A DNA stretch of 64,000 nucleotides from the NCBI GenBank assembly GCA_963969595.1, contig OZ018417.1, positions 3,846,501-3,910,500 of the forward strand, in the 5' to 3' direction. The translations under genes were made by a program, and so were the position numbers. The notes beneath the pieces are model-generated. The model was not told the origin of the DNA and searched no databases. It saw nothing but the letters and a program-made list of their open reading frames with translations. Shown one piece after another: positions 47,000 to 59,177 of this stretch (the first letter of the stretch is position 1; each line of letters starts with the position of its first letter). The stretch comes from Neckera pumila (taxonomy: Eukaryota > Streptophyta > Bryopsida > Hypnales > Neckeraceae).

Positions 47000-48429
47000 A
47001 TTATGAAAAATTTAAAATTTAAATTTTTTAGGGGGCGGGGAAGGGGTATGAAAATTTTAAAATTAAATTTTTTTTTTGGTGGGGGTAGGGTGAATTTATA
47101 AATTATTTCTTAAATTTAAAATTCTTTTGAGCAGATGGTGAGGCAGAACTTGTGCGTCACTATCCATTCAAAAGATGGTGAGGCAGAATCTGTGCCTCAC
47201 TATTGTGGGCGCTTATTTACCCACCCTGGGTAAATAATCATACACAACCAGGTTCTAATTCTATTCACAAAATCCTATCCTAAGTGGATGTCTAAGCGTC
47301 GATCCATTATGCCTTCCAAGCAATGGAACTTATCTAACCACTAAACATCTAGTCCCCTTGCAAAAAAGAGGCCTCAAACATTTTAGCCTATGACTGCCTA
47401 CAACTGAGGTGTTCTAACTTGTTTGAACCGCAAGGATCCTGGTTCTTTCTAATCTACTGTTTGATTTTAGTATTTTTAGGTGATAGAAGATTTTACGCCT
47501 TTTCCAAAAACCTAAGGTTCACTGGAATCGGATGTTTCTAGCAAAAGTTATGCACGGATGAAGTTCTACTCGGTTCATCAAACTTCATCCATGGTATTCT
47601 ATGGGTTGCTACTTTGAATTTCACTTGATATTTTTACCCAAGGTCTGATTTGAGTTATCCTAACTAAATATGACTATGGGTTTTTACCAAAGAGATTTAC
47701 TCTAATTTACCCGGTTAAATCTAATTTATCCCATCGATAAATGTTTGTTGGATTTTTATTGTTTTTTCCTTGCTTTTTTATTCTTTTGCTTTTTACAGGT
47801 TACTTTTATCCTTCCTAATTTATTATTTACTTTAGAATTGACTTTTATTGACCTAATTTATTGATGGATGAAAATTGGTCGGTAACTTGGAGTTAGAACT
47901 TCATCCACTATTTCCAGCTAACCTAATTTTCTAAATTAATTTCTACTTTTATTTTTTCCTTTCTAAGTTAAACTTTCCTCTTAGATGTAAGTTTCCTATC
48001 TCTTGGATGAATTTTGGGTGGATTTTAGCCGGTTTGTGGGCAAAACTTCATCCGCTTGTAATTTTCTCATTTTAACTCGGATTTGGACGTATTTTATCTT
48101 TCTAGAACCCCGTGGGCCTTTAGTTTCTACTTCCTAACCTAAATCTGACCTGACCTATGGTCTATGCTGCTCTAGCTCTCGGCCCCCTTCTAATTACACT
48201 AATTAAGACAAGGTTTAACAAGGAAGAGTGTGGCTTTTAGTGGCTTACCTCGTATTGGATTAGGTGGTCAAGATTCCCCCCTTCGGCCTTGTCCCCTCCT
48301 CTTGGATTCTCCACTCCTTGAGTGATTCTTGAATCAAGGGAGATTTTAGAACGGATTGGTAGATGTAGCGGGATTTCCTTCTTCTTTCCCTTCCTCCTTC
48401 TCCTTCTTTCCATCCTTTCTTACACCAAA

Positions 48430-48930
48430 CGACTTTGCCTTCCAAAGTTCTTACGTGTTGACTTTGTTCTTACACCTCTTACACCTTGGCCTTCCCAAGT
48501 TCTTACGGGTTGATTTTTCTTACCCCGTGGCCTTCCAAAGTTCTTACACCTTGACTTTTCTCTTACAACCAAGGGCACACTCTTTTTTATTCTTACACTT
48601 ACTTTCTCAATGATCCAAATCGTTAGTTGAATTTCCCCTAATCTATCCACTAGTGATTGTCTTTCCTATTCTTTGGTTGCAATGTTCAAGTATTTAGCTT
48701 GCGGTGTGTGGAGAGCTTGGGTGAGTTGTGCGTGGAGTGATTGTATGAGTTTGCAGGTTATGTGGATGCTTCAACACAACTTTGTCTCTCAACCCTACAA
48801 TGTCCTACTTTTAACTCTACTATTCTAATTTCCTACTTCTATTATTCTAATTCCCTACTTTTATTATTATAATTTTCTACTTCTACTATTCTAGTCTCTT
48901 ACTTCTACTTTGCTAGTTCCTAGCTTAATT
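48430..48930. repeat. Pyrimidine-rich tandem repeats inside the 4-kb insertion
   Basis: ccttccaaagttcttac recurs three times between 48436 and 48550. A second motif, ctacttctattattctaatt, recurs several times between 48805 and 48925. One strand is almost free of G over long stretches. Confidence 0.65.
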
Positions 48931-50653
48931 TCCCCTTTTTTTCCCCTAATTAGCCTTTCCCCTTCTTCTTTTATTTTCCTTTCTAAAAAGGAGAACAAAA
49001 AAAAAAAAAAAAAAAATGAGACGGGGGGGCGCGGTCTAGCTGCTCCGGGCGGGGCTACAGCTACTGGCTCCGGCTGGGGTCTTGGGCTCTGGCTTCGAGC
49101 TAAGCCACAACTGCTGGCTCCAACTAGCCCACAACTAGTTGGCTCCGGGTTTGGCCGTTGGGCTGGCTGGCTTTTTCTAGAGCGGCCATGACACACTAGC
49201 CAGGCTCCCTTCAAAGCGAAACTAAACTAGATTTAGAGGTAACTCACTATAGGCCCATAGGGTGATTTTGGAGACTAGACCTTAAATTAGTTCCAAGAGG
49301 TTTTAGAAACTAAACCTTGTATGTAACTTTGGGGGGAGGGAGGGTCAAAGCTCCGCCGTTGAATTGGTTTTAACACCAATTCTAAGACTTTTAGGAACTG
49401 AGGTAAGTCAAAGCTTTGTCGTCCCACCGGTTTTTAACTCTTCTTCTAAGACTTAGGAACCACGGAAGGTTAAAGCTTCGCTGTTCCAAAGGGCGGACTA
49501 CGTGGCAAGAGGCAACTTTAACCCCTAAGAGCCCAAGGCCTTTTCTACCTCAAAAAACACCCAAAACTGCCATTTCTAGAGCATTCATCAAAAAGAGTAA
49601 AGTTTTAGATTTTGGTGTTGGCATTTTCTGACTAAAGTCTAGCTAGGGTTGTCAGGAATGTTTAAGGGAGTAAGAAAAGATCCCTTGTTGACTTGATTTT
49701 GACTTCATTTTGACTTTGTACGCTCCCGGGACACCAGTCAACTTCACGCAAATCCCGCCACATGATTAATTTGGAGGAATGTCGTTGATTGGGCCACCTC
49801 CCGCTATCAAAACATCATGAAATTTGTTGGAGCGCCTTATTAACATAAAAAAGACTCTTCTAATTTTTTGTGAGATTTTACCGCAACCTGGGGAATTTCC
49901 ATGAATTTCCTATTGTCAGTTTAAGCGGTTGGCCGTTTGGATGGGGTATTTTCCTAAGTCAAAAAATTCCGAAACTTCTCAAGGAACCTCTCATGGAGTT
50001 TCTCAAGAGATGTGCAAGTTCATAATTCTTCACCCCGCACACGCTGATCTAGATGGAAATTCCATCTTGTTTAAAGTAACCGGCAGTCATAGAATCTTCC
50101 ACATGCAAGGAAATCTTGGCGGGTGGATTCCGCTTTTGACCTCTTGGCATGTTTTCAAACTAAGAACACAATCCGGCGGCCGCAGATTCCTCCGCTGACC
50201 CATCTTGAAAAAATAAATCCTATAGGTTAACATTTGGGGTTTTTACTCTTTCAACAGTGGAATGGAGAAGCTGAAACCTCTCCCAGGGAATCTATCCTAA
50301 GACTCATCTAGACCTCCCTCGGACCACTTTCAGCCAGGTAGAATCACCTGCACGCATTTTAGGCTATTTTGGGTAAGAACCCTCAAACCTTTGTATTCCC
50401 GCAACTTCTTGGGTTCTAACCTATTTACAAGCAGGAGTTAGGGATCTATTAAGGGAAAAAACCTCTTATTGACCAAAGGCTACATAGGTATGTAACAACT
50501 CTAATTTGGTCTTTTTGTATCTTTTTATGACTTAAATTACACAATAACAGAAGAAAGAAAACTATGAGTCCCAAGTGATGAATTGGAAGCTCATAACTAT
50601 CCATTCAAAAGACAGTCCATAATGTGCCTATATTTAAGGTATACCTATATTTC

Positions 50654-50716
50654 AAATACCCTCTCATACATTGGAAAGTAATTCCAATCTGACAACATCT
50701 GATGCTTGTAGAGAGT
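50654..50716 (-). pseudogene. Middle fragment of the inverted capping-gene leader copy
   Basis: Matches the reverse complement of about 387-450, between the two insertions. It holds only leader sequence. Confidence 0.85.
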
Positions 50717-52653
50717 TGTAATCAAGACAATTTCATTTTATAGTAAAATTTTATTTTTTTGAGTGTAATTGGGTTTTATGTTCAAAGTTTTGAGTAATAA
50801 AGTGTGAATTTGGTGATATTTGAAGCTAATGTGTAAAAAGTCTTATTGGCTTGAGCGGTTGTGAATTTTGACGGGTTTTTACCAAAAGATTTGAAGGGGT
50901 GTTTGAGGATGGATGGTGATAAATAGTTTTTCTTCTCTCATTCTTTTCTCTCTTTATTTTCTCTTGCATGTGTGATGTGAAGTTGTGTTTTTAGTGGTTG
51001 TATTAATTTTTTTAGATTCATCATTGTCATCTCTAGTTGTTTTTATTATTCACTTAAGTGTTAGTGTTTATTGCTTCAAGCATGAAGTTAAATTTTGATG
51101 TTACATTGCCTTGAGCAATTTTTATAAAGGAGAATCTCTTTAAGAGAATTTTATTATATTTTGAGTAGAATTTTGTCTATCAATTATATTTTATCTCTTA
51201 AGAGATTTTTTGTGTCAATGCTTAAAGCAAGAGTGGAAGAAAATTGGAGCAAAATATTAAATTACGAATTAATTTGATAATTCCAGTGATTGGAAATTAT
51301 TTGTAAACCAGTGATTGGTTTAAAATTGTGTGATCTAAAGATTGGATTTTTATTTTGAAACTTAATAATTCCAGTGAGTGGTAATTATTTTTATTTAAAG
51401 GATTGGAATATCTTTGTACTACAAATGGACATGTATATTTGAAATAAAATTAGGGATTGAAATTTATTTTGAGTTAGAATATGAGTTTACAATTCTAGTG
51501 AATAGAAATTATTGTACAATTACAAACAATTGATGTACATTCTAAATATGGAATGATTATTCATATATGAAATAAATGGTATTCCAATTAAAGACATGAG
51601 TATATGATTTAATGCTTAAATGTGTATTTAAATTCTTTTATTAGAATTTATATGTGATACTGGTGTGTGGAATTGTTATATCCATAGTGCAAGTTGAGAG
51701 AATTTCTATTGTTGTAGAAGTGTCATATTGAGAGAAATCGATTGCTTTGACTATAGAATTAATATAATTGGAATACAAATGATGTAAAATGGATAGAGAA
51801 TCTGCTAAAATAAAAATGAAGCATTGTAAATTTTGTAATCAATTGAATTACGCAAAATTAGAGTGTGAGACTAAAAAGGAAAACATTAAGATAGAGCATA
51901 AAAGTAAAGATTCAATTAAAGACAAATTGGAGAAAACTTGCGTTAAGGAAAGATCAATTGGAGATGCTGAATGAGGAAGAATACATAGTCAAGTAAAGAC
52001 GGAGCCTTAAAAAAGGAAAGAATTAGTAATTCTTTAAATAATTTAGCAAAACATATATTATATCCCTCAAGGGAAATTTTAGAATTGCTTAAAGCATATG
52101 TGCATTAATGTTTTTGCTTAAAGCAATGTCTTCGGTTGTTTTCAATTCCTAAAAAGGACATGTGTTACATTTACTTAAGTAATTGAGGCATTAGCGCTTA
52201 AAGCGACTTAAATGTGAAATAATATTTGTGTAAAACAATTTATGAATTCTTGGTAAAACCGAATTTTCAAAGTTCAAATGTATATATTGTGAGATGCAGG
52301 TTGCCAATAAATATATTTGTAATATATTTCAGTGAATTCAAAGTATGAGATTAATGGATGCAGGTTCCCTTAATTCACACCTTTAGATTTATACCTTATT
52401 TTAAGATAAGACCGAGACGGACTTAATGGTTAGAAATTTATATTTATAATTGGACGGAAATTAGAGAGAGAATACTTTATCCATTCCTAAATAGAATATT
52501 AAATACATCAAATACCCTAAAATATTAAGATTAACGCCATAATTTACCTACAAAGTGACATTAGCTAACAAAAACACTAAGCTAATTTGAGTTTTCCCCC
52601 GAACGAACCTAGTTGCAATTGCCTTGGTTTTGTCTTAGAAAAATTATACTACA
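50717..52653. mobile_element. 1.94-kb LTR-type element: TG...CA ends, 5-bp target duplication
   Basis: It starts tgtaatcaag and ends atactaca, so TGTA...TACA form the usual short inverted ends. AGAGT flanks both sides (50712-50716, 52654-52658), where the original has one copy of a similar string (390-396). No second internal copy of the ends was found, so it may be a solo LTR or a small non-autonomous element. A 62-aa frame at 51789-51974 has CKFCNQLNYAKLEC, i.e. C-x2-C-x4-Tyr-x4-C. That is the exact spacing of a retroviral-type zinc knuckle with His replaced by Tyr, which suggests a relic of a gag gene and favours a non-autonomous element over a solo LTR. Confidence 0.75.
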
Positions 52654-53045
52654 AGAGTAGTCAAATACTTGTTTATAAGGCCGTAACTCTACTATGTCAA
52701 GATCAGAACGACTTCTTTAGGGTTTACTGATAGCTTATAACTTTCCATTCTTACCCGAACCTCCACAAAAAAATAAAAAAAACACTACCGTCACTGCACA
52801 CAGAACTCCAAACCCGTAATCACCAATCCAACAACCTAAAATCGTATGCTGAAGAAATTAGACTCTTTTAGAGCCTAGAGTCTAGAGCAACATGTAGGCC
52901 TACAAATGGAAAGCAAAAAGCTATCTAGGAATGCGTGCAAAGAGGGGAAAAAGTGACAAGTTAGGATTCAATTGGAACGGCGGGTATAAACCGCCCCAAA
53001 AAATATAGCTGAAGTACTGAATGGTTGCACTCAAAACCTTAATTT
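52654..53045 (-). pseudogene. Distal part of the inverted capping-gene promoter copy
   Basis: The reverse complement of about 1-396 with few differences (for example caaccattcagtacttcagc for caatcattcaatacatcagc). Since the first base of the window is already inside the match, the outer end of the duplication cannot be defined here. Confidence 0.9.
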
Positions 53046-53522
53046 CAACCAAATGTTTTGAGTGATATTTTTTTGATAAACTACAGAAAAAAAAATGCAC
53101 TTCCGACAAACAATAGTAAGTCCTCTAGTTCAAAATACTTGGATCACAGCAAGCAATCGAAGGCACGCAGCAAATATGACAACAGACTAAACAGAATCAT
53201 GTGAATCATTTTTCATTTTTTCTTTCTTTCTTTTTTGGCTCATTTATAGGTCAAATTATAGGGGAAAAGAAAAAGTCCCTGAGTTGTACTCTCTCCAGAC
53301 TGCCGTATATGTCATGTACAGCAGCAAGGCTAATTGAAAATGTAATCGCCTATCAAAAGCCTAGCATATTGTTGAAGCAAAGCTTCAGGCAAATAAGAAG
53401 CTAAAAACTGAGCACTACAACAACGATTATTGGCAGCAATAAAAAAATTGCCGCAGACGTTTACATTAAGCCTCGGTTGCCCATGTCCTCAGGTACACCT
53501 TCTTTTTAGTCCGCACCCAATC

Positions 53523-54426
53523 TTATTTCCTCCATACTCTGATTCCCAGGGGGTCACGTTTTTCAATGGCAGGCAGGTAGGCCGGCAGACATTCAAAGAA
53601 GATGAAGCCCAATTTGGTGTAATTCTCTGGAACGTGAATGTCGGCAAACTCAAGTTGAGAGGCATCGGTAGTTTTGAATACATCCATTATCATACACAAC
53701 AAATGCATCAAGGACCCTTCCACGTTGTGACCCTTGAAACCTCTTGTCAGTGTCGTATAGATGAGGTGTAACAAGATGGCGAAGAAGTCAGCTTGAGAGA
53801 TTACTAAAAATCTGTAGTGCAGTTTGGGGCTCAGACCAAAGTGCCTCAAAACCGCCGGACTTGGGTACCAAGAGTCAAGCGAGAAGGTTTGAGAGTCTTT
53901 CCAGGCTCTCGAGTCATCGGACAACCTGACCTGGGATGCTGAAAAGAGTTGCAGATAGGTCTAGACCAGTTCGCCCAGGCAGTATTGTCGCAATCTGAAT
54001 TGAATGCAGTTTGTGCAACGCCATTTCTTTGCCTAAGAGATCCCCTTGGCCATAAGTTGTCTTCCGCTCCAGACCTGCTCTTGTCAATGTGTCAAGGGCG
54101 AGGCCAGAGAGGTTGTCCCGAATAATGAAGAAGAGCCTCGGTGGAAAGGTGCAAGAGTGGTAAGCAAGCGCAACCATCTCGCCCCATACTAAAGGTGCGA
54201 TGCCCTTGCTCTCCAGCAAGTAGGTCAACGCCCTGACGTCAAAAACTTGTGGCAAATGCCCTTGGTGAAAATTGTCGGGATCCTGTGACACGCGGAACAT
54301 CTCTTTCCACCAGTCAAATTCCTCACTAATCTCTGAAGGCATCTCATGCTCTCCACTCTCCGGAAGTATATCCTCCCCATGACTCTCCGAAACCATCTCT
54401 TGCTCCTCACTACTCTCCGAAGGCAT
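53523..54426 (-). pseudogene. Unrecognised protein gene with one frameshift
   Basis: A frame from ATG 54426 (MPSESSEEQEMVSES...) runs 170 codons to 53914. A second frame, overlapping by a few bases, then runs 133 codons to 53523. The join looks like a single-base frameshift near 53924-53934 (cccaggtcaggttgtcc) rather than an intron, because there is no room for one. The combined product of about 300 aa begins with an acidic Ser/Glu-rich tail containing two EMPSE repeats. A globular part follows that is rich in aromatic and hydrophobic residues (FDVRALTYLLESKGIAPLVWGEM; FLVISQADFFAILLHLIYTTL). I do not recognise the family. It sits just outside the inverted capping-gene copy. Confidence 0.45.
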
Positions 54427-54429
54427 CTT

Positions 54430-55690
54430 TGGGAAGGTATATCAATTAGGATTTGAATCCACTTCTCCTCTCTTAAAAAAACCATGTGGAAGAAGAAGCA
54501 AAAGTTGGCTTATAGGTAGACAATTTCAAACCAGACGCATCTAATGTAAAAAAAAGAAGTAAAAGATCAATGTAAAATAAAAAGTTAAAGACAAATGTAA
54601 AATGAAACGTAAAAGACTAATGTAAAATGAAATGTAAAAGTAAAACTGAAATATAAAAGGCATACTCAAGCCATTACCTATAAATAAAAAAATACCTTCT
54701 CAAATCCAAAATTTAAAGTGCTTTCAACATTTGAATGGCTTATACATCTTTTTTTAACCTAGCAAAAAACTCATAAACATTGCATCATTGCTAAAGTTCT
54801 CGTCTTTTGTACAGGATCCAAAAGGATCCAAGCTAGGAAAGTTGAAATAGAGATTGGAAGTTGCCCATTCATTAGCCATGACTACCAATACACTAGTTTC
54901 TTTTAATGGCCTCATGCCTTCTTTCGTAGACTTAGTGGATCATACAAAGCTCTATGGGATAGGGCATTCTTTTATTGCAAACATTGAAGACTTGGAAGAG
55001 GCAAATGTCATTTCTTGTCCTTGCAATGGTGGTTGTACTTTGGACACTCACAAATGACAAAAGATTGACAATCCAAATGAACCCAAAGAACTTCCACAAG
55101 GCCAATGGATTAAGGATAAAATTGAAAGAAAAAGAACTTGCAATGCTTTTGTTTCCATCGACAAATGTCAATGAAGGACCGGAAGACTCAATCAACATGA
55201 AGATTTTTTTAAGAACTTACAGATTGATTGTATAAAAATGCATGACTTCACTTCATGATAGCATCAAGTACAAAATTCATCAAGACTTTATCCTATAAGG
55301 TGGCATGGGATCCAAACTTATTCAAACAAGGTTGCGGGGCTCAAAACTGCCAAGCTTAGCAAAGCTCTACCGCAACATTAGGCTTGAGATGGTAGTAGGC
55401 GGATCCAAAAGCAGTGGCCGTAACGCCAACCAAAAAGGCTGTCCACCTGATCACTTTGCCCTTCACTCTGGGTCACCAATATGACCAACTTCAATAACCT
55501 AAGCAATAGGGAAATTGGCCAAAATTCAATAGTATAACTTGTAAATGATCATGCTGTTATAATTTTTTGCCATAGTTACACGAGACCAAATTCAATCTGA
55601 ACAACCTCAGAATTGACTGACTTCGTTGAAAAACATCTAATGAAGAGGGGAATGAAATCAAGATAAACATGTATAACAAACTATTGGTGA
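54430..55690. other. Spacer, no gene supported
   Basis: There is a short A/T-rich stretch with repeated aatgtaaaa words (54.54-54.66 kb), then a moderately GC-richer part with overlapping small frames in both directions near 54.85-55.24 kb. None carries a recognisable domain. Confidence 0.35.
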
Positions 55691-55691
55691 T

Positions 55692-57294
55692 CACTATAAG
55701 AAACCCGTATCTTTTCAAACAAGTGATTTTTAACATGAGCGCGTCCCTAGCGGTGTCTTGTCGCGTCAGCGCAGATGTCACTTTTTTTGCGTCATGGCTT
55801 ACATGCAAAAAACATTAAAAATCTGAGATAACATGGCCTGATGTTTTCATGTCAAGCTTCAGACATTAGGAGGGACATGGGTCCAAGGGCTCTTGAAATT
55901 CAGCCATGTGGCTGCCACGTTAGCGCTATGTCAGTGATGGAGGCCACGTGTGCATTTTTTCATCTGGTCTGCTGGTGACATGGCAGATGATGTGGAGTAT
56001 GAATTGTCTCCAAGAAAAAATGACTTGGCATCCACCAAGGCTTATGTGGCAAGCCTAGTCAACATAATTTTATGCCATCCAGATGCTTTTTGAGACATTT
56101 TTTTGGATGTCAAATTAGACGTCCAAATGTTTTTCAAGACGTCAACTTAGACATCTGAACGTTTTTTGCAATGTTAACTTAAATGTCCAAGTGTTTTGTG
56201 ACGTCATTTTAGACGTTTGCATTTAAAATATGAACACCTCTTGAAATGTCTAGTATGATTTAAATGAACAAAATTATGTCAACTCTGATGTTCATATGAT
56301 TAAATGCACTATTTAAAATGATGTTAATATAAACAATGACACATGTCATACACAGCACACATGCATTTTATAATATTCAATATAACATATTATACACACC
56401 ATTCCATATATAGTACAACATACACTATACACTGCATGCCATACAATGTATATAATATGCCATACATAATACACCATATTTGGCAAATACATCACATGGC
56501 TTTAAAAACCATTTATTATGATGTAAATAGAGAAGACAAGACGAGAAGACAAGTGGGGTGCCAAAAAGTAAGACAAACCATATGGGTATATAAAACGCAC
56601 AAATTGTATTACAAACAGAAGTTGCATGGAGATGTTGTGGAGGACATGCAAGATGCAGTCATCTAACATGCAGACATTAGCTATGACAACCAAGCGTCCG
56701 CTCCAACGAATATCTATTTCAACAAATAGGCACAGAAGAGGAAAGTCGCATGCAAGACAAAATGCACGTTGTGTTCTGGGACGTCTATATAGTCGTTGAA
56801 ATGTCTAGGAAGACATCAGAAGAAAATAGTATAGAAAAGGGGCTCCAATAAGCCCCTATACTGACGTGGCATGCCATGTCAGCAAAGACAACTGCCACAT
56901 CACTACGTTTCTATGTCACGTGCCGCCTTAGATGCAATTTTTTTTATGGGCAGGTCGTTTGGCTGCCCTTCCCTATTTTTTTGGAACTCAGGTAGGTCTT
57001 TTATCGTTGACTAAAGTAATTCTTGCTGACTTATCCGCAGTCAAAATTGTAGACTTTGCTGACATGGTAAGCCATGTTTTTCTTGACGCTTAAAAAAACA
57101 AACGTCTGTAGCCACTTGTGTTTGAAAGAACAAAACCATCTGTCAGAGCAACACACCATTTTTGCCTAAATTTGCCCGTGCTCTTTGCAACATCAACGGG
57201 ATTTCTCCAACACTTTAGGCCAATTACCCGTGTCCTATTGGACATTGACGTCTAGACTTGGACACCAGAAAAGACACGGGTTTCTTATATAGTA
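55692..57294. mobile_element. Non-autonomous CACTA-like transposon, 1.6 kb, GAT target duplication
   Basis: The left end CACTATAAGAAACCCGTATC and the right end (opposite strand) TACTATATAAGAAACCCGTG are flanked by GAT (55689-55691, 57295-57297). The 3-bp target and CACTA ends fit the CACTA/EnSpm group. The interior has several GACGTC/AGACGT words repeated at about 37-bp intervals between 56.10 and 56.22 kb, as subterminal transposase-binding repeats often look. There is no transposase frame. Confidence 0.75.
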
Positions 57295-57299
57295 GATAT

Positions 57300-58450
57300 T
57301 ACTTTCATTGCAACTGAAGCACACCAGACCTAGCCTAGATCAAGAGAGAGCAAATTTCTTCAAAAAATCAATTGTTTCGACCCTGAAAAATGAACAATAT
57401 ACCAAAAGGTGAACTTACAATTTGTAAGCAAATCCCTGATCGTCGTGAAGCGCAGCAAATCTCCACTCCAAAAATACTCCAAAACTAGCGCGCGCAGGAA
57501 CTACGACTCCAAAGATACTGTGCGAACCAGGGCGCCAAACCCTAATGAATGGATGGTGTCGATCTTCCACTGGATTGCAATTGATGGCTCCCAATTCTAG
57601 ACAACTTGGCACTTCATCAACGGCACTCCGAGGTGGCGGAGATCGACGGACAACTCTTTCTTCTTGTACTATTAGATCGACGACATTGGAAGGGGTCACT
57701 TTGCAAATGAATGGTGCTGATTTCCTGTCAATTTTCTTTTGAAATTAGAAGCAACGGCATAGGATGGGGGTATGATTTTCTTGAACTTCCATCTAACGGT
57801 CCTCAATTTTTAGAAATTCAGGAAGGACCGCGGGTCAGGCAGGCACAGAGTGACACATGCAGCTTTTGAGTGGATAGATCAATAGTGGTTTGGATTCTTG
57901 ATAATTTCTTATAATTCAAAAGTTACAACTAGGAGTATGAAGCAAAAATTAGATGTGTTGTAAAAATTTGTATGCAAGAGAAGTTATTGTGTTTGATGTC
58001 TAAATGTAAATGTCATCTATGTGATCTATGTCAAGTGTTTTATTTGACTTCACCCAATTATTTTTGAGGTATTTGAATAAGAATAATTATCAAAGATGCT
58101 TTATATTTTTAAAATATTTCAAATGTATAGAAATTGTCTAAATTAGATTTAATCTTTGTTTGGTGAAAAAACATATTAGTTGACAATAAAAATACCACTA
58201 AATGAAAAATAAATAAAAAACTAATTCATAAAAAATTTTGAAATTAAAAAAAAAATTGGCCTAAAAAAATCCATACCTTAAATTAGGTTATTTGCTTGGT
58301 TTAATTTGTTTGTTTGATACAATAGGACTAAAAAACCATGAGTCCTCCAACTGCATTCTTGATACTATTGGAAAACTTTCTGCCAAAAAAGGTGCTCAGA
58401 CTTTTTTTTGTGGCGTTTGGACCCAGGAAGTAGCCCATTCTTGATCACTT
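57300..58450. other. Spacer with a GC-richer patch at 57.41-57.74 kb
   Basis: The patch carries overlapping frames on both strands (94 aa on minus, 57699-57415). The composition is gene-like, and it directly abuts the CACTA-like element, but no domain is recognisable and no splice structure could be built. Confidence 0.3.
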
Positions 58451-59177
58451 AACCCCTAAAGCCCCAAGGGTGTTTTCTATCAAAAAACACTGAAAACTGC
58501 CATTTCTGCTGCGTTCACTTAGGAAACCCTTAAAAAAACATTTTTTTAAATATAACTACAGGATCTTGTATTTCACTTGTCTAAGATCATGTGGTAAAAA
58601 TTTCATCAAATTTGACCGTACGGATTGAAAGATATGACCATTCAAAGTTTAGAAAAAAGTTTTTTTGAACTGTACCCGATAGCTCCAGCTGCCTTTGACC
58701 GCCATTTGTGGAAAATGTTTGCACTAAGGACTTTGAATAAAAAAATCTAATGTATTGAGGATAATGTTATACATATGTCCACCAAATATCACTTCAAAAA
58801 AATGTGTGGAACACATCCAAAAAAAGTTTGAAATGACACAATGCCTTAAAAATTGACAATACACTATCTTTTCTTGCTAGCAAGTTTTCTACCTCATAAA
58901 TTCAATATATGAAAAATCCCAATGGTGGATTGAAAGATTTATTTTCCTTTAACAAACTCCCAAAAAAAAAAAAAAAAGAAAGAAAACTCTAATTTCTATT
59001 GAAATTAGAACGCTTTGGTGAGCCAAAGTCTTGTGGGCAATGACAAAAAAAGGGTCCTGGTTTGTTCCCCTGTGTTCCCGATATGTTCCCTACAGCGTTC
59101 CATTGCATGGGACCTCCAACTAATACATCATCCATCTACAATGTACTCCATCCATCAAATGTTTCTATCCAACTACT

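Larger units (their letters stand above)
46581..50653. mobile_element. 4.07-kb insertion with 15-bp target duplication, unclassified
   Basis: The string aaataccctctcata occurs on both sides (46566-46580, 50654-50668) but once in the original at 436-450, which fixes both ends of the insertion. Inside: a tandem ACATAC/ATACAAAT repeat (46.74-46.91 kb), a poly-G tract, a 44-bp duplication of gatggtgaggcagaa (47.13-47.21 kb), pyrimidine-rich repeats (48.43-48.56 and 48.80-48.93 kb) and a GC-rich patch near 49.02-49.19 kb. No reverse transcriptase, transposase or other domain is seen. A 15-bp duplication is unlike LTR or most DNA elements and fits a non-LTR (LINE/SINE) mechanism, although no poly-A tail is seen at either end. 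Nested insertions are likely. Confidence 0.75.

Noticed and set aside
54854..55235. Overlapping small frames in three frames
   Set aside because: No recognisable domain and no consistent splice sites.
57415..57699. 94-aa minus-strand frame next to the CACTA-like element
   Set aside because: Gene-like composition, but there is no family, no clear start and a competing frame on the + strand; noted only as a GC-richer patch.
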